Source of the DNA: Amorphochlora amoebiformis
Lineage: Eukaryota; Cercozoa; Chlorarachniophyceae
Direction of reading: 5' to 3'
Assembly: GCA_054601695.1 (NCBI GenBank)
Contig: BAAHQB010000177.1
Span: 186,001-250,000, forward strand
DNA length: 64,000 nucleotides
Each line of letters opens with the position of its first letter. The stretch's first letter is position 1. Shown piece by piece: positions 18,172-45,824 of this stretch. The notes below the pieces were generated by a model. The model made no database searches. It saw only the letters and a list, made by a program, of their open reading frames with translations, and was not told where the DNA came from. A program made the translations under genes and the position numbers.

Positions 18172-20266
18172 TCTCCCCCGGTCGTCCGAACTCTTGATCG
18201 ATGATGAAGATGTACCACGCTGTAGTCTCGGTCCGCACTTGTCGTCCTTCCTTGTCGATCCAAAATGTTTCCTCGTCCTCTGGATCCGCTGCTTTCCAGT
18301 CCACGTTGTCGTCGTCCTTGAGTTGTCGAAACCATGCCTCGAAAGGAAACTCGGGACTGAATATGTAAACCTTCTTGTAGTCCTTTGATCGTAGAGCTTT
18401 GATGATACGATCCATGTTCCTCCAACCTTGATATCCTAGCCAGATAGTCTTGTCCTTCCAGTCTTCGGTTAGCTTGATCTTGTAATTCTTGTACCGTAGA
18501 TCGCACTTTTTCTCCTCGTAGAATTTTGGGTTGATTTTGGTTTCACGTAGAGATGCCTCGTCGAGTTTGAAGTTCTTGAGGTGTGTGATGTGTCGGTTCG
18601 TTACGTGCTTTCCGTCAAAGACGTTGTAAGTCTTCCGTCCAGTCCTTTCCGTTACCTTAGCAATCTTGTGCCAGAAAGAGTCCTCCTTTTCCCGTTTCAT
18701 CCTCTTGAGCATAACCAAGTCGCCGTTCTTGAGCTCGCGCCCGTCATACTCATATTCATCCTCCGTTTCGTCGCCGTCTTGTCCTTCTTCATCTCCCCCA
18801 GACGGCGACGAGTTAGCGTTGTAGTGGTTTATCGCCTTGTCGGGTGTAGTTTGTAGATTCTTGCACAATTTCGCCAGTTCGCGATGTAGTCGTTCCACTC
18901 GTCCTTGTGCTGCAGGCCAATATGATGGTCCCGGTCGCACGTTCGCCGGAAGCGTCGTCAAAGATACTTCGTTGTCGCATCGTACTTCTTTGGGGATTTG
19001 TCCAAATGAGCTCTCCATGATGAGATATTCCTGATGAAGTTTGTTCTTGTATCGTCCCGGTTGTCGCTTTGCCATTCCTTTGACACCAATTCGTCGACAA
19101 TATCCTTCGCCTGTTGCGTCGTCGATGGCGGTTAAGTAGTTGATTCCTTTGTAAGTGTAGACGTCAATGAAAATAAGGTCGTGCTTCTTCTTCGCCCCAG
19201 GTCGTCGATATTTCTTCGATGTCTCAGATTCGTCGGTCCTCGCTGTTGCCGCCTTGTTAGTCGAACATCGACAGTTCTTGAGAAAGTCCCGTAGATGCTC
19301 GCGCTTTCCAGGCCAGTAGTAGTCTTTAAGTCGTTGAGTTAACAGCTTCTCGCCACAGTGGTCTTTCGCGTGACTGTAGTAAAGTAGGTGTGGTCTTGTC
19401 CTCGTTGGTACGTATTTTCTCGTAATAGATCCTGTAGTAACGTTGATGTATTCGTCCAGCTCCTTGTAGTTGATGCCAAATTTCTTCTTCCGTTCCTTGA
19501 GAGTTTCGATGTCGTCTTTGTCAGGTTTGAAGTCCTCAGGTTGAATTATCGATATTGTTTCTTCATTGTCCTTCGGTTCGTGTTCGAAGATTCTTGTCCA
19601 AGTGTCCGCCAGCATACGGTCGCCAGGAACATACACCAGAGTGTATTTTCCAAAGAATTCCTCGTTCTCCGCTCGTAGGTTGCCGTATCCGTCGTCAGCG
19701 TCCAATCTTCGATCAATGGCGATGATAGGTCGATGGTCAGTTAAAGCAATCCAAGGGTGTCGTAATGAAAGTAATTCCCGTCGAAAAGCTCGAAATGCTC
19801 GAGTCTTCGCTGTATATTCTCCTTTGGTCGCGCTGTATCGTGATTCGGTTGGTGTACAGGCTTTGCACCAAATCTTGACGATTTTGTCGTTTTGTAGCAG
19901 TACCGCGGCCATGCCTTCTTTAGACCAATCGAACATCAGCACAGTGTCCTTGCAGTCCGGATCGAAGCATGCGTTTGTTAAGTCTTGTTTGCACATCTCT
20001 TTGATCTCCTCGTAGGGTTGTTGTAGCTTATACTCTTCCCAAACCTTCTTGAAAGATTTCTTGTCGTTGGGCTTTCGATAAGCCGATGAAAGCTTCGCAG
20101 CAGTTTTTGAAAATCCAACGTCGAATCGCCGCAAAATCCATCTTGAAGCGCCCAAGAATTTCCTCAGTTCTTTGAGATTTTCGGGAGTTTTCGGCCAGTT
20201 TGCAATAGCTTCTGCCTTCTTCGGGTTTGGTCGTATAGTTCGAAATCCAACGATGTATCCGCACCA
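18134..20266 (-). CDS. retrotransposon RT C-terminus, RNase H and integrase (frame-shifted part of Gag-Pol)
   Basis: Frame open from 20266 (an in-frame TAA lies at 20267-20269) to TGA at 18134-18136. It starts at GYIVGFRTIRPNPKKAEAI, the typical end of the RT domain ('fLGyiv...K..ai'), then KELRKFLGASRW. RNase H follows (MLFDWSKEGMAAVLL, LTDHRP, ADTWTRIF). Integrase follows: an H-H-C-C region with unusual CRC spacing, then FIDVYTYKG, VRCDNEV and GRVERLHRELAKL. The last D-to-E spacing is about 26 residues instead of the usual ~35. A GPY/F-like segment (NGDLVMLKRM...FWHKIAKV) is next, then about 130 residues I do not recognise. It carries no ATG of its own near the start and overlaps the upstream frame by about 100 nt. 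Confidence 0.9.
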   Translation of the reverse strand, partial: WCGYIVGFRTIRPNPKKAEAIANWPKTPENLKELRKFLGASRWILRRFDVGFSKTAAKLSSAYRKPNDKKSFKKVWEEYKLQQPYEEIKEMCKQDLTNACFDPDCKDTVLMFDWSKEGMAAVLLQNDKIVKIWCKACTPTESRYSATKGEYTAKTRAFRAFRRELLSLRHPWIALTDHRPIIAIDRRLDADDGYGNLRAENEEFFGKYTLVYVPGDRMLADTWTRIFEHEPKDNEETISIIQPEDFKPDKDDIETLKERKKKFGINYKELDEYINVTTGSITRKYVPTRTRPHLLYYSHAKDHCGEKLLTQRLKDYYWPGKREHLRDFLKNCRCSTNKAATARTDESETSKKYRRPGAKKKHDLIFIDVYTYKGINYLTAIDDATGEGYCRRIGVKGMAKRQPGRYKNKLHQEYLIMESSFGQIPKEVRCDNEVSLTTLPANVRPGPSYWPAAQGRVERLHRELAKLCKNLQTTPDKAINHYNANSSPSGGDEEGQDGDETEDEYEYDGRELKNGDLVMLKRMKREKEDSFWHKIAKVTERTGRKTYNVFDGKHVTNRHITHLKNFKLDEASLRETKINPKFYEEKKCDLRYKNYKIKLTEDWKDKTIWLGYQGWRNMDRIIKALRSKDYKKVYIFSPEFPFEAWFRQLKDDDNVDWKAADPEDEETFWIDKEGRQVRTETTAWYIFIIDQEFGRPGEMLNAEVASLKKA
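18172..18179 (-). promoter_or_regulatory. polypurine tract for plus-strand DNA priming
   Basis: Minus-strand GGGGGAGA directly precedes the 3' LTR. This is the expected position and composition of a retroelement polypurine tract, and here it is also coding, within the end of pol. Confidence 0.8.
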
Positions 20267-22929
20267 TTAGGCACCCGAATCGTTACGCCATATTGCAGAA
20301 ATTGCATGAAGATGCACTCCAGCAGAAAAATGTGTCCACGGACGGTCATGCTGCCGATAGAGTCGTCATCGATGTAGGTGTAGATGTGTCGCCATAGTAG
20401 GACAGACATCCCGTTCATTGTGTAGAGGTCTATGTTCCTGCTTGTGAATTCGTCTCCGCTGATAATCAGGCCGTAGGGTAGGACACAGTAGTGATACTTG
20501 CCATCCCTTGTGCTGAATGCCAGATATTTCCTGCTTTCTTTCTCCACAGGGACTTGCATGTATGACTCCATCTTGTCCATAGATGATTTGACTTTCCAGT
20601 AGGCCAGCTCCTCGATCATCTCGTCAATCCGCCGCATAGGGAAATGTGTAGGCTCAATCATTCGATTAATCCTCCTCAAGTCTTGTGCCAATCGGAAATA
20701 AGGGTATGTAGGCTTCTTCGCTAGAACGTGCCTTGAGTTGTAGGGTGAAATACTTGGTTCAACTTTCCCTTGCTTTAGCCATTCATTGACTTGCCATCCT
20801 ATCTTGTCCCAATCCTCGTCAGGTCGTGCGTTGTCCGGAATGTTAACGATGACATCTCGATATTCAGGCTTGATCCTGATCCTTACAGGTCGTATTTTAG
20901 CTGAAGGCTTTTCCTTTGGTTGTGTGATCTCCTTGTATCGTGTATCCAGTAGCTTGTTGATATAGTCGCGTCCTTGTTGTAGAGTCCAATCGTCGTATTG
21001 ATATTCCTTTTCCAGCGTGTCGATTATTTGCTTTAGATTCTTCCCTGGGTAGCGTTGTTGATATTCTTCAGGCGTTGGTAGTTGCTTGTAAGCGTCCTCT
21101 GTGTTAGCCACATCTTTGATCCAGTCTTGTAGATTGTCCATTGGTATATGGCTCATCCTTCCTCGTTGTCGTAGTCGTGCCAGCGTTATTCTTCCGTTGT
21201 AGAAATCCAAGATAGCACCAAGTCTCTCGAAGAGTCGTGATCCCAATATTGCCTCATGCGCCACCGGAGCCACGTAGAAGTCCTCTTCGATGATGTTGTC
21301 TTTGAAGTGTAGTTGTAGTTTAATCGTTCCAATGCTCTCGAAAGATGTTTCACCATCAGCAGTTGAATGTTGTTGCTTCGAATACTTGACATCCTTGCAC
21401 AGTCCATTCCTCTTGATAGCCTTCTGGTTGATAAAGCTTTTGCTTGCCAAGTTACCAGAATCCCATAGAGCTTTCACAAGTCCAATCCGCATCTTGTTTG
21501 TTTTGCCTTCGTCGATGTTGCTGATCTTAATAGTCGTGACAGCCACTTTCCTTCGCTCCTTTGGTTTACTTCGTCCGATGAAATTGATAGTCTTCGCTAG
21601 GTCCTTAACCTTGTCCAATTGCTTCGAGTACTTGTCTTCAGGTTTCGCCTCCTCCTGGGGTTCATCTTTTAAATAGCTCACTAGTCCTTGAACAGCCTTG
21701 GAGAGATTGCCAATATTCTTTGAATACCATCCTCTTCCTTGTCCTCGTCCGCGTCCTCGTCTTCCTCGTGCAAATCCTCTTCCTCGACCGCCTCTGCGTC
21801 CTTGGCCCCGCGTCCAACTTCGCTCAAGGTTCAGTCGATCCCTTACCGTAGTCTTTGGTCGTCCATCTCGCTTATCCCAACATGTCTTGATCGCATGTCC
21901 TGTCTTCTTGCAGTAAACGCATCGTAGTTTTCCGTCGCTGTATGTCCTCATCATTCCGTCGGGAGGTTTATTGCCAAAGTTGCTCGTCTTCGTACTCATC
22001 GCGTTGATTTGACTTGTAGTAAATCCTTTCTCCTTCTTGCTCTTTGCTTCTGCCACTTCCTTTAGGTGGAAATGCCTGACTGCGTCCTGAATTGAGTTGA
22101 TCCGATCCTTCTTCTTTTCAAGGATGACTTGATATTCTGCCTTAACCTTAAACTTAAAGTCCATCCATGCTTGCTTTTCGTCAATATCGTGTCCAAGAGC
22201 TTTTAATTGTCGGATTGTCTTCCTGTACTTTGTTTCGAAGTCCTTGATATTCATGTCTCCTTGCTTCAAGTTGAGCCATTGCTCGTACTTCGGCCTTAAT
22301 CCATGCTCGTCATATGATTTTGTGAACCTGGTCATCATCTCCTCCACGTTAATCTTGCCATCGCGTCCACGATGCCGTATCATGAACTCGTTCAATCGAT
22401 CCTTGACCTTCGGATGATCCCTTACACACTTGATGATGACGGCCATCCATTGTTGTTTATCCGCTCCTGGGTAAGTAGCCAATAGAGTTTGCTTTACTCC
22501 TTGCCACCATTCCGTTGCCGCTCCAACTTCTCCATCGTAACTGTCGACGTCGATCTCGACCGATGCAATATTACTGTTCACCACCGTGATTTCCTGGGTC
22601 GGCTGAGCTTTTACTTCCTTCGCATCTCCTCCTTTCTTTTCCTCGGGGGTCATCTCACCCATCTCGACCAATGCTCTCCTCCAATCGACCAGTCTCTGTT
22701 GTCCCTGAGTCAATACCCCGGACGGAACCCGTATAGTATCGGCCAGACTCCTGCAGGTAGCCTGAAAGATAGTTGGTCCCCAATGGTCAACGAGTTTCTT
22801 CTGTAGAACCAATCGGCGAAGCTCCGAGATCCCGATGTTCTTGAATCCTTCAATCACCTCGCGGTAGTCCTCGGACTCAATGGCCACTATGAGTTGGTCG
22901 GCCAGCTCTCCAATGGTGGTGGAAGCCAT
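20164..22929 (-). CDS. retrotransposon Gag-protease-reverse transcriptase (N-terminal part of Gag-Pol)
   Basis: 921 codons from the ATG at 22929. Residues 1 to ~330 are Gag. A CX2CX4HX4C zinc knuckle (CVYCKKTGHAIKTC) lies near residues 336-350, followed by an Arg/Gly-rich basic patch. The aspartic protease motif LWDSGN is near residue 488. Reverse transcriptase motifs follow: SPYNSRHVLAKKP, LAQDLRRINRMI, and the catalytic YIDDD near residue 855. After FLQYGVTIR the frame drifts into unrelated residues and ends at 20164, while the true continuation lies in another frame. Gag and Pol share one frame with no stop or shift between them. It is an intact open frame up to the break. Confidence 0.95.
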   Translation of the reverse strand: MASTTIGELADQLIVAIESEDYREVIEGFKNIGISELRRLVLQKKLVDHWGPTIFQATCRSLADTIRVPSGVLTQGQQRLVDWRRALVEMGEMTPEEKKGGDAKEVKAQPTQEITVVNSNIASVEIDVDSYDGEVGAATEWWQGVKQTLLATYPGADKQQWMAVIIKCVRDHPKVKDRLNEFMIRHRGRDGKINVEEMMTRFTKSYDEHGLRPKYEQWLNLKQGDMNIKDFETKYRKTIRQLKALGHDIDEKQAWMDFKFKVKAEYQVILEKKKDRINSIQDAVRHFHLKEVAEAKSKKEKGFTTSQINAMSTKTSNFGNKPPDGMMRTYSDGKLRCVYCKKTGHAIKTCWDKRDGRPKTTVRDRLNLERSWTRGQGRRGGRGRGFARGRRGRGRGQGRGWYSKNIGNLSKAVQGLVSYLKDEPQEEAKPEDKYSKQLDKVKDLAKTINFIGRSKPKERRKVAVTTIKISNIDEGKTNKMRIGLVKALWDSGNLASKSFINQKAIKRNGLCKDVKYSKQQHSTADGETSFESIGTIKLQLHFKDNIIEEDFYVAPVAHEAILGSRLFERLGAILDFYNGRITLARLRQRGRMSHIPMDNLQDWIKDVANTEDAYKQLPTPEEYQQRYPGKNLKQIIDTLEKEYQYDDWTLQQGRDYINKLLDTRYKEITQPKEKPSAKIRPVRIRIKPEYRDVIVNIPDNARPDEDWDKIGWQVNEWLKQGKVEPSISPYNSRHVLAKKPTYPYFRLAQDLRRINRMIEPTHFPMRRIDEMIEELAYWKVKSSMDKMESYMQVPVEKESRKYLAFSTRDGKYHYCVLPYGLIISGDEFTSRNIDLYTMNGMSVLLWRHIYTYIDDDSIGSMTVRGHIFLLECIFMQFLQYGVTIRVPNGADTSLDFELYDQTRRRQKLLQTGRKLPKISKN
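22912..22928 (-). promoter_or_regulatory. putative tRNA primer-binding site overlapping the gag start codon
   Basis: On the minus strand the sequence TGGCTTCCACCACCATT begins two bases inside the 5' LTR. The leading TGG matches the CCA end of a tRNA, as primer-binding sites do, but I cannot name a tRNA it fits. It overlaps the gag ATG (22929-22927), leaving no untranslated leader between LTR and gag. Confidence 0.4.
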
Positions 22930-22930
22930 T

Positions 22931-23285
22931 TGTGGTTCGCTGCTCTAGGGTTCAGTGATTTTGTCTTGTTGTCACTTTGAATTCTGTTGATGAATTATTG
23001 AATTTATGGAACATTTTCATTTTGCGAATTTCTAAGAATTTCTCGAATTCGAATCTACTAGAATAATCTCGAATCCTAAATTTACCTAAATATATATTTT
23101 CTCGAACTTCTCGAATACTCCACAGTCACTTCGTAGTACCCACCATACCTGGGTGTGACATCACGGTATGTCACGGGTATGTCACGCATATGTCACGCCT
23201 ATGTCACGCTTCTAGAATCTTCTGTAACGGTGTGACATCACGCCATGTCACGCTTTCTTGAGTGAGGCGACCTCGGCGTTCAACA
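22931..23285 (-). repeat. 5' LTR (element on minus strand)
   Basis: Matches 17817-18171 throughout by eye, 355 bp. It supplies the element's promoter on the minus strand. The first codon of gag starts two bases inside the internal region, at 22929. Confidence 0.97.
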
Positions 23286-23289
23286 TGAT
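23286..23289. other. target site duplication, right copy (TGAT)
   Basis: TGAT abuts the CA end of the right LTR, matching 17813-17816. Confidence 0.85.
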
Positions 23290-23646
23290 GCTAGACTACT
23301 AAGACTTTGTCCGCTTTCTAGTGGGTTACAAGTGATTACAGGCACAGAAATACAGAAGTACATTTAGATGGTGTCTAGAGCATGTACATATGTGTGTATA
23401 AAATATTATATATTTATACTAATACTATGATTTCCTAGATCACTTATATCTGCGGTACTGAGTCATCATAAAATAATTTTCCGCAAGAGTATAACACGAA
23501 TGATTAATATTCATTGCTAATAATAATTAAAACTATTGTCACAGTGTACACCGCCTCCTGCATATACTCCTAAGACACACTGTTGAGTAGGCCGGTATCA
23601 GTGTACACACACTACTCTTAGAGCACCCATTTTAGCCCCTGCAAAT
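23290..23646. other. intergenic flank between retrotransposon and zinc-finger gene
   Basis: About 360 bases of AT-rich unique DNA with only a short TATA-rich patch near 23400. It would hold the 3' untranslated region and polyadenylation signal of the minus-strand gene ending at 23647. No further gene seen. Confidence 0.6.
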
Positions 23647-24672
23647 CTACCACGACTGACCACTCTTAGCCCATCCGCTTCTCCATAGGGCCCCACATTT
23701 GTAACAATCGTGTTTTCTCTTATTTGAGTTCTCTGCCCCACATTTCAAGCAATTCCAGAAGGGCTTTTTGTACCCCCCCCCAGACCCTATTGAGTCCTCC
23801 TTCTTGACGTGCTTCTTTAGTGTGGGGCAAGCCGCCGACCAGTGTGGTCCTTTGCAATGCCTACACTTAACTCTGCCGAGTACATTTCCTTGCGCCAAGA
23901 ACCGTTGCTTTTCGGCCTCAGCAAGCTCGGCCTTCTTTTTGACCCAATCATCGAGCGTCATGGCCGCGCTATGTAAAGCCTTGGCCTTCTTAGCATCCGC
24001 CAGGGGCTTAAAACTGACCATCCTCTTAACTTCATCAGGATGATCCCCGCAGCCCTCTAGCTTTGCCCTTTCCAGATCGATGTTGGTGGCGTTATCCTCG
24101 TCCGGTTTTTCCGCCCCCTTCTCCTCCTCCTTCCTCCTGTCTTCCTCCTCCTTAGCTAATCGCTCTATGTGCGCATTCGCCTTCTCTGCCAGGGCTGCTG
24201 CTAACTCCTGATTGCGGGCTATCATCGCCGCAAATTCCACGTCCTCAGACATCTTGGCAGCAATGAACTCCGGGTCAGGGTTTGCCTCTATCTCGCTCAA
24301 TATCGACTCCATCCTCGCCATAGTTTCTGGGCTCATCCCCTCTTCTCCATCCTGGCGACGTTTCTTGGGGCGTATTCCTTGCTCGTCATCCTCATGTTTG
24401 CGCTTGGACCTCTTTTTTTTCTTGTGTTTCTTGTGCTTCTTGTGAGACTTTTCCTTTTTCTTCTTCTTCCGCTTTTCTTTGGGTCGCTTCTCCTCGGCTT
24501 CTGCGTTCCCCTCGTCGTCGGATGAGTCTAGCCTCGCCCTTACCGCCGTATCTTCCTCGTCGGATGAGTCCATGCGAGGTGGACGTTTATCTTCGTCCGA
24601 CCCCGTGGGAGCCATTTGGATGCCGAAGTCTGACGGTGACATATGTATGTGACGTGAGGCATCGGCACCCAA
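23647..24672 (-). CDS. lysine-rich protein with CCHC-like and RanBP2-type zinc fingers
   Basis: Intronless frame, 341 codons from the ATG at 24672; a second ATG at 24615 (MAPTGSDEDKR) fits a conserved acidic N-terminus equally well. The N-terminal third holds two SSDE/SSDD acidic patches and a long Lys/Arg block (KKKKKEKSHKKHKKHKKKKR), typical of nuclear RNA-associated proteins. The middle is helical and charged (Ala/Glu/Lys). Near residue 280 there is CRHCKGPHWSAACP, like the zinc-binding motif of eIF3g. Near the C-terminus WNCLKCGAENSNKRKHDCYK, then CGAL, fits the RanBP2-type finger (W-x-C-x2-C...C-x2-C), an RNA-binding fold. Function is inferred as RNA binding in splicing or translation. 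It is divergent from the KLHDC4 gene, whose ATG lies 103 bases from 24672. Confidence 0.85.
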   Translation of the reverse strand: MGADASRHIHMSPSDFGIQMAPTGSDEDKRPPRMDSSDEEDTAVRARLDSSDDEGNAEAEEKRPKEKRKKKKKEKSHKKHKKHKKKKRSKRKHEDDEQGIRPKKRRQDGEEGMSPETMARMESILSEIEANPDPEFIAAKMSEDVEFAAMIARNQELAAALAEKANAHIERLAKEEEDRRKEEEKGAEKPDEDNATNIDLERAKLEGCGDHPDEVKRMVSFKPLADAKKAKALHSAAMTLDDWVKKKAELAEAEKQRFLAQGNVLGRVKCRHCKGPHWSAACPTLKKHVKKEDSIGSGGGYKKPFWNCLKCGAENSNKRKHDCYKCGALWRSGWAKSGQSW

Positions 24673-24775
24673 AGATTAGTGTGACAGGTCTAAGTGACAT
24701 TCGGAACCCTCCCAGCCAGGCTCCGGCATTCAACACCGTGTTCGACGGGTGGCGTGCACGGCGTTAGATAGCACC
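24673..24775. promoter_or_regulatory. candidate bidirectional promoter
   Basis: Only 103 bases (160 if the downstream ATG is used) separate the divergent start codons at 24672 and 24776. Both promoters must therefore overlap here or lie in the 5' parts of the genes. No TATA box is evident and the sequence is GC-richer than average for the window. Confidence 0.5.
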
Positions 24776-43856
<19,081 letters not shown>

Positions 43857-44201
43857 TTTTTAGATGTATCAGATAACGGTCTAGACAGTGCTGGCAACTG
43901 ATCACGAGTTATATTAACATGATCACATTCTTAGTCTAATATCGTATCACGAATGTCTAAAATCTTTATCGACACTGCCATTGACTACTTGGCTTGAATT
44001 TGTACTCATAAAGCTCTGTTCAGACAGGATCTACGATATCGATGATTAATTATGAAAGTCTATGTGAGATATATAGTACGAGAAGCAAAAGCCAGTAGCG
44101 CTAATAGCAGTATCCAGATAGAGCAAACATTGGCTGCCTGATAGCTACAGACACACTATCTGTACTACTTTTTGAATTTAACGAGCCCAGTCTTTATATA
44201 G
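43857..44201. other. intergenic DNA downstream of the kelch gene
   Basis: About 345 bases of unique, moderately AT-rich sequence following the TAA at 43854-43856. It should include the 3' untranslated region. I see no AATAAA and no convincing exon. Confidence 0.5.
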
Positions 44202-44361
44202 GTACGACTACTGCTTACCGACTGGTGAAGTTCAGATCTGGGGCACGTGGTATCCGCTAGTCCACCCAGGCTATACTCCGGGCAAGGAACATGCCATGAC
44301 CTACAATCAGATCATGATTAACGAGGGTCGAAACGATTTCAAGGTGACTGTCGTAAACTGA
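44202..44361 (+). CDS. isolated exon of an unrecognised plus-strand gene
   Basis: After a TATATAG acceptor a frame reads YDYCLPTGEVQIWGTWYPLV, then HPGYTPGKEHAMTYNQIMIN, then EGRNDFK. It either continues to TGA at 44359-44361 (VTVVN) or splices at the GTGACT donor after 44343. The frame is protein-like and the region is unique sequence, but no upstream exon joins it in phase and no family is recognised. It could be a terminal exon of a small gene beginning in 43857-44201, or an unusual last exon. Confidence 0.4.
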
Positions 44362-44558
44362 ATATATGTAATATGATATTGTGTATGAGTATATATGTAT
44401 ATATTATTACGTATACACGCATAGATATTTACTACAGATTTAGATTCTAATCTAATGAACAACTTGTATATGTATACGATATATCATGTATACGATATAT
44501 TATATAAATGTATGTACAAATTATATATATATATATATCTATATCTATATATAAAGAA

Positions 44559-44605
<47 letters not shown>

Positions 44606-44775
44606 AATCCGCATAAATGTATCTATGGATGTATGCGTATTTATGTGTGCGTGCAGCCTATCACTTGGGTACATGTACACGCATATATTGTATGTGTACA
44701 TGTGTACGAGTGTATAAAATGTGACATAAACATATACATATTTACACGGTGATATATTTACACATACATACACAC

Positions 44776-45166
44776 AGTTTGCCGCACCGTCGGGAAGATG
44801 CTCTTCGTGGTTAGGGCATGGGAAGGTGTGGCGGTCTCCCCCCTGTGAGTGAAGGATGATCCTGAAACTGGATTAAGTGGAGGGGGAACGCTTGGCAGCT
44901 TCGTCCGAGTAGCAAACATCGGGTAGTTTTCGTATCCTGAACATATTTGAGGCATTAGAGAGGTAACATGGAGGTAATATCTCGTAACGCTAATGTATTC
45001 GGTTGTGATATACATGTGTATATTTACAGTGTATATATTTATATATGTATGTATATTTATATATGTACATATATGTATATAATGTTATAAATATATATTT
45101 ATATCTGCAAATATATATGTAATGTGTATGCATATCAATATATCTATGTAGTATACATATATGTAA

Positions 45167-45197
<31 letters not shown>

Positions 45198-45499
45198 TTA
45201 TATGCATTATTATATATTATACATATACATATATATATTTTATATATATAGATATGTATATATATATATATATACATTTATATAAATATATATTTACATA
45301 AAATATAAATTACACTCAGTTCTATTATACACACGAAAGTACCAGATTCCAGCGCGGAAGTACTGTTCGTCTTGTCTTCACCCGAGCTTTTGCGAACCAC
45401 AAGAGACTGGGTAATAACGCTAACTCGCTCATCGTCGAGATTATCGCTCTGCTTCAGGACACGTCGCCTCTTTATGAGCTGGGTTGGTTGTGTGACCAT
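44776..45499 (-). CDS. unknown protein, first two exons
   Basis: Exon 1 spans 45499-45343, starting [20 protein letters not shown]; it is basic then acidic. It ends at a GTACTT donor with one base over. Exon 2 spans 44936-44776, joins in phase after TTCAG and reads [20 protein letters not shown] and later [16 protein letters not shown]. It is Pro/Ser/Thr rich and probably disordered. The two exons total 318 nt and end in phase 0 at a GTGTGT donor. I found no clear third exon downstream, so the gene may end in a small exon hidden in TA repeats. On the plus strand the same DNA (44777-44852) has a short frame; see findings. Confidence 0.5.
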
Positions 45500-45824
45500 T
45501 TACATATCATCCATTTATTCGATAGTGGTATATCTTTGGTAATGATGTAGTTATGCATGAATGCGAGTACATAGAAATTAACACATCAACGTCTGAACGA
45601 TTGGGGTGCATCCTACCCGATTGGATCTCGGTGGAGCTGCTGCTGAGAATCTCATGAACTGAGTTTTAATTAGGAAACCAAATCTTCAAAGGAAGACAAT
45701 GTTTACACTGAGTGTTACTACCTCTCTTTCCTTCCGTGCTTCCTTGAAATTGGTCCATTGGTTTGCCTCTTCTTGGACCTGTCAGTTCGTTATGTCATGG
45801 ATCTGCTGCACTCCTTTGTACTAC

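Larger units (their letters stand above)
17813..23289 (-). mobile_element. Ty3/gypsy-type LTR retrotransposon with 4-bp target duplication
   Basis: Two 355-bp LTRs, each TG...CA on the plus strand (17817-18171 and 22931-23285), flank a gag-pol region on the minus strand. The host sequence TGAT occurs directly before the left LTR (17813-17816) and directly after the right LTR (23286-23289), a 4-bp target site duplication. Domain order is Gag with zinc knuckle, protease, reverse transcriptase, RNase H, integrase, which is the Ty3/gypsy (Metaviridae) order. I saw no difference between the LTRs by eye, which points to recent insertion. The pol frame is interrupted inside the reverse transcriptase, so this copy looks non-autonomous. 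It is inserted between two host genes and breaks neither. Confidence 0.97.

Noticed and set aside
20164-20266. Programmed ribosomal frameshift between the two pol frames
   Set aside because: The break is inside the RT domain, expected residues are missing across it, and no slippery heptamer is evident; a deletion is more likely.
18194-22806. Plus-strand frames inside the retrotransposon (for example 18581-18856, 21290-21676, 22489-22806)
   Set aside because: Shadows of the minus-strand gag-pol coding sequence, which carries the recognisable protease, RT, RNase H and integrase motifs.
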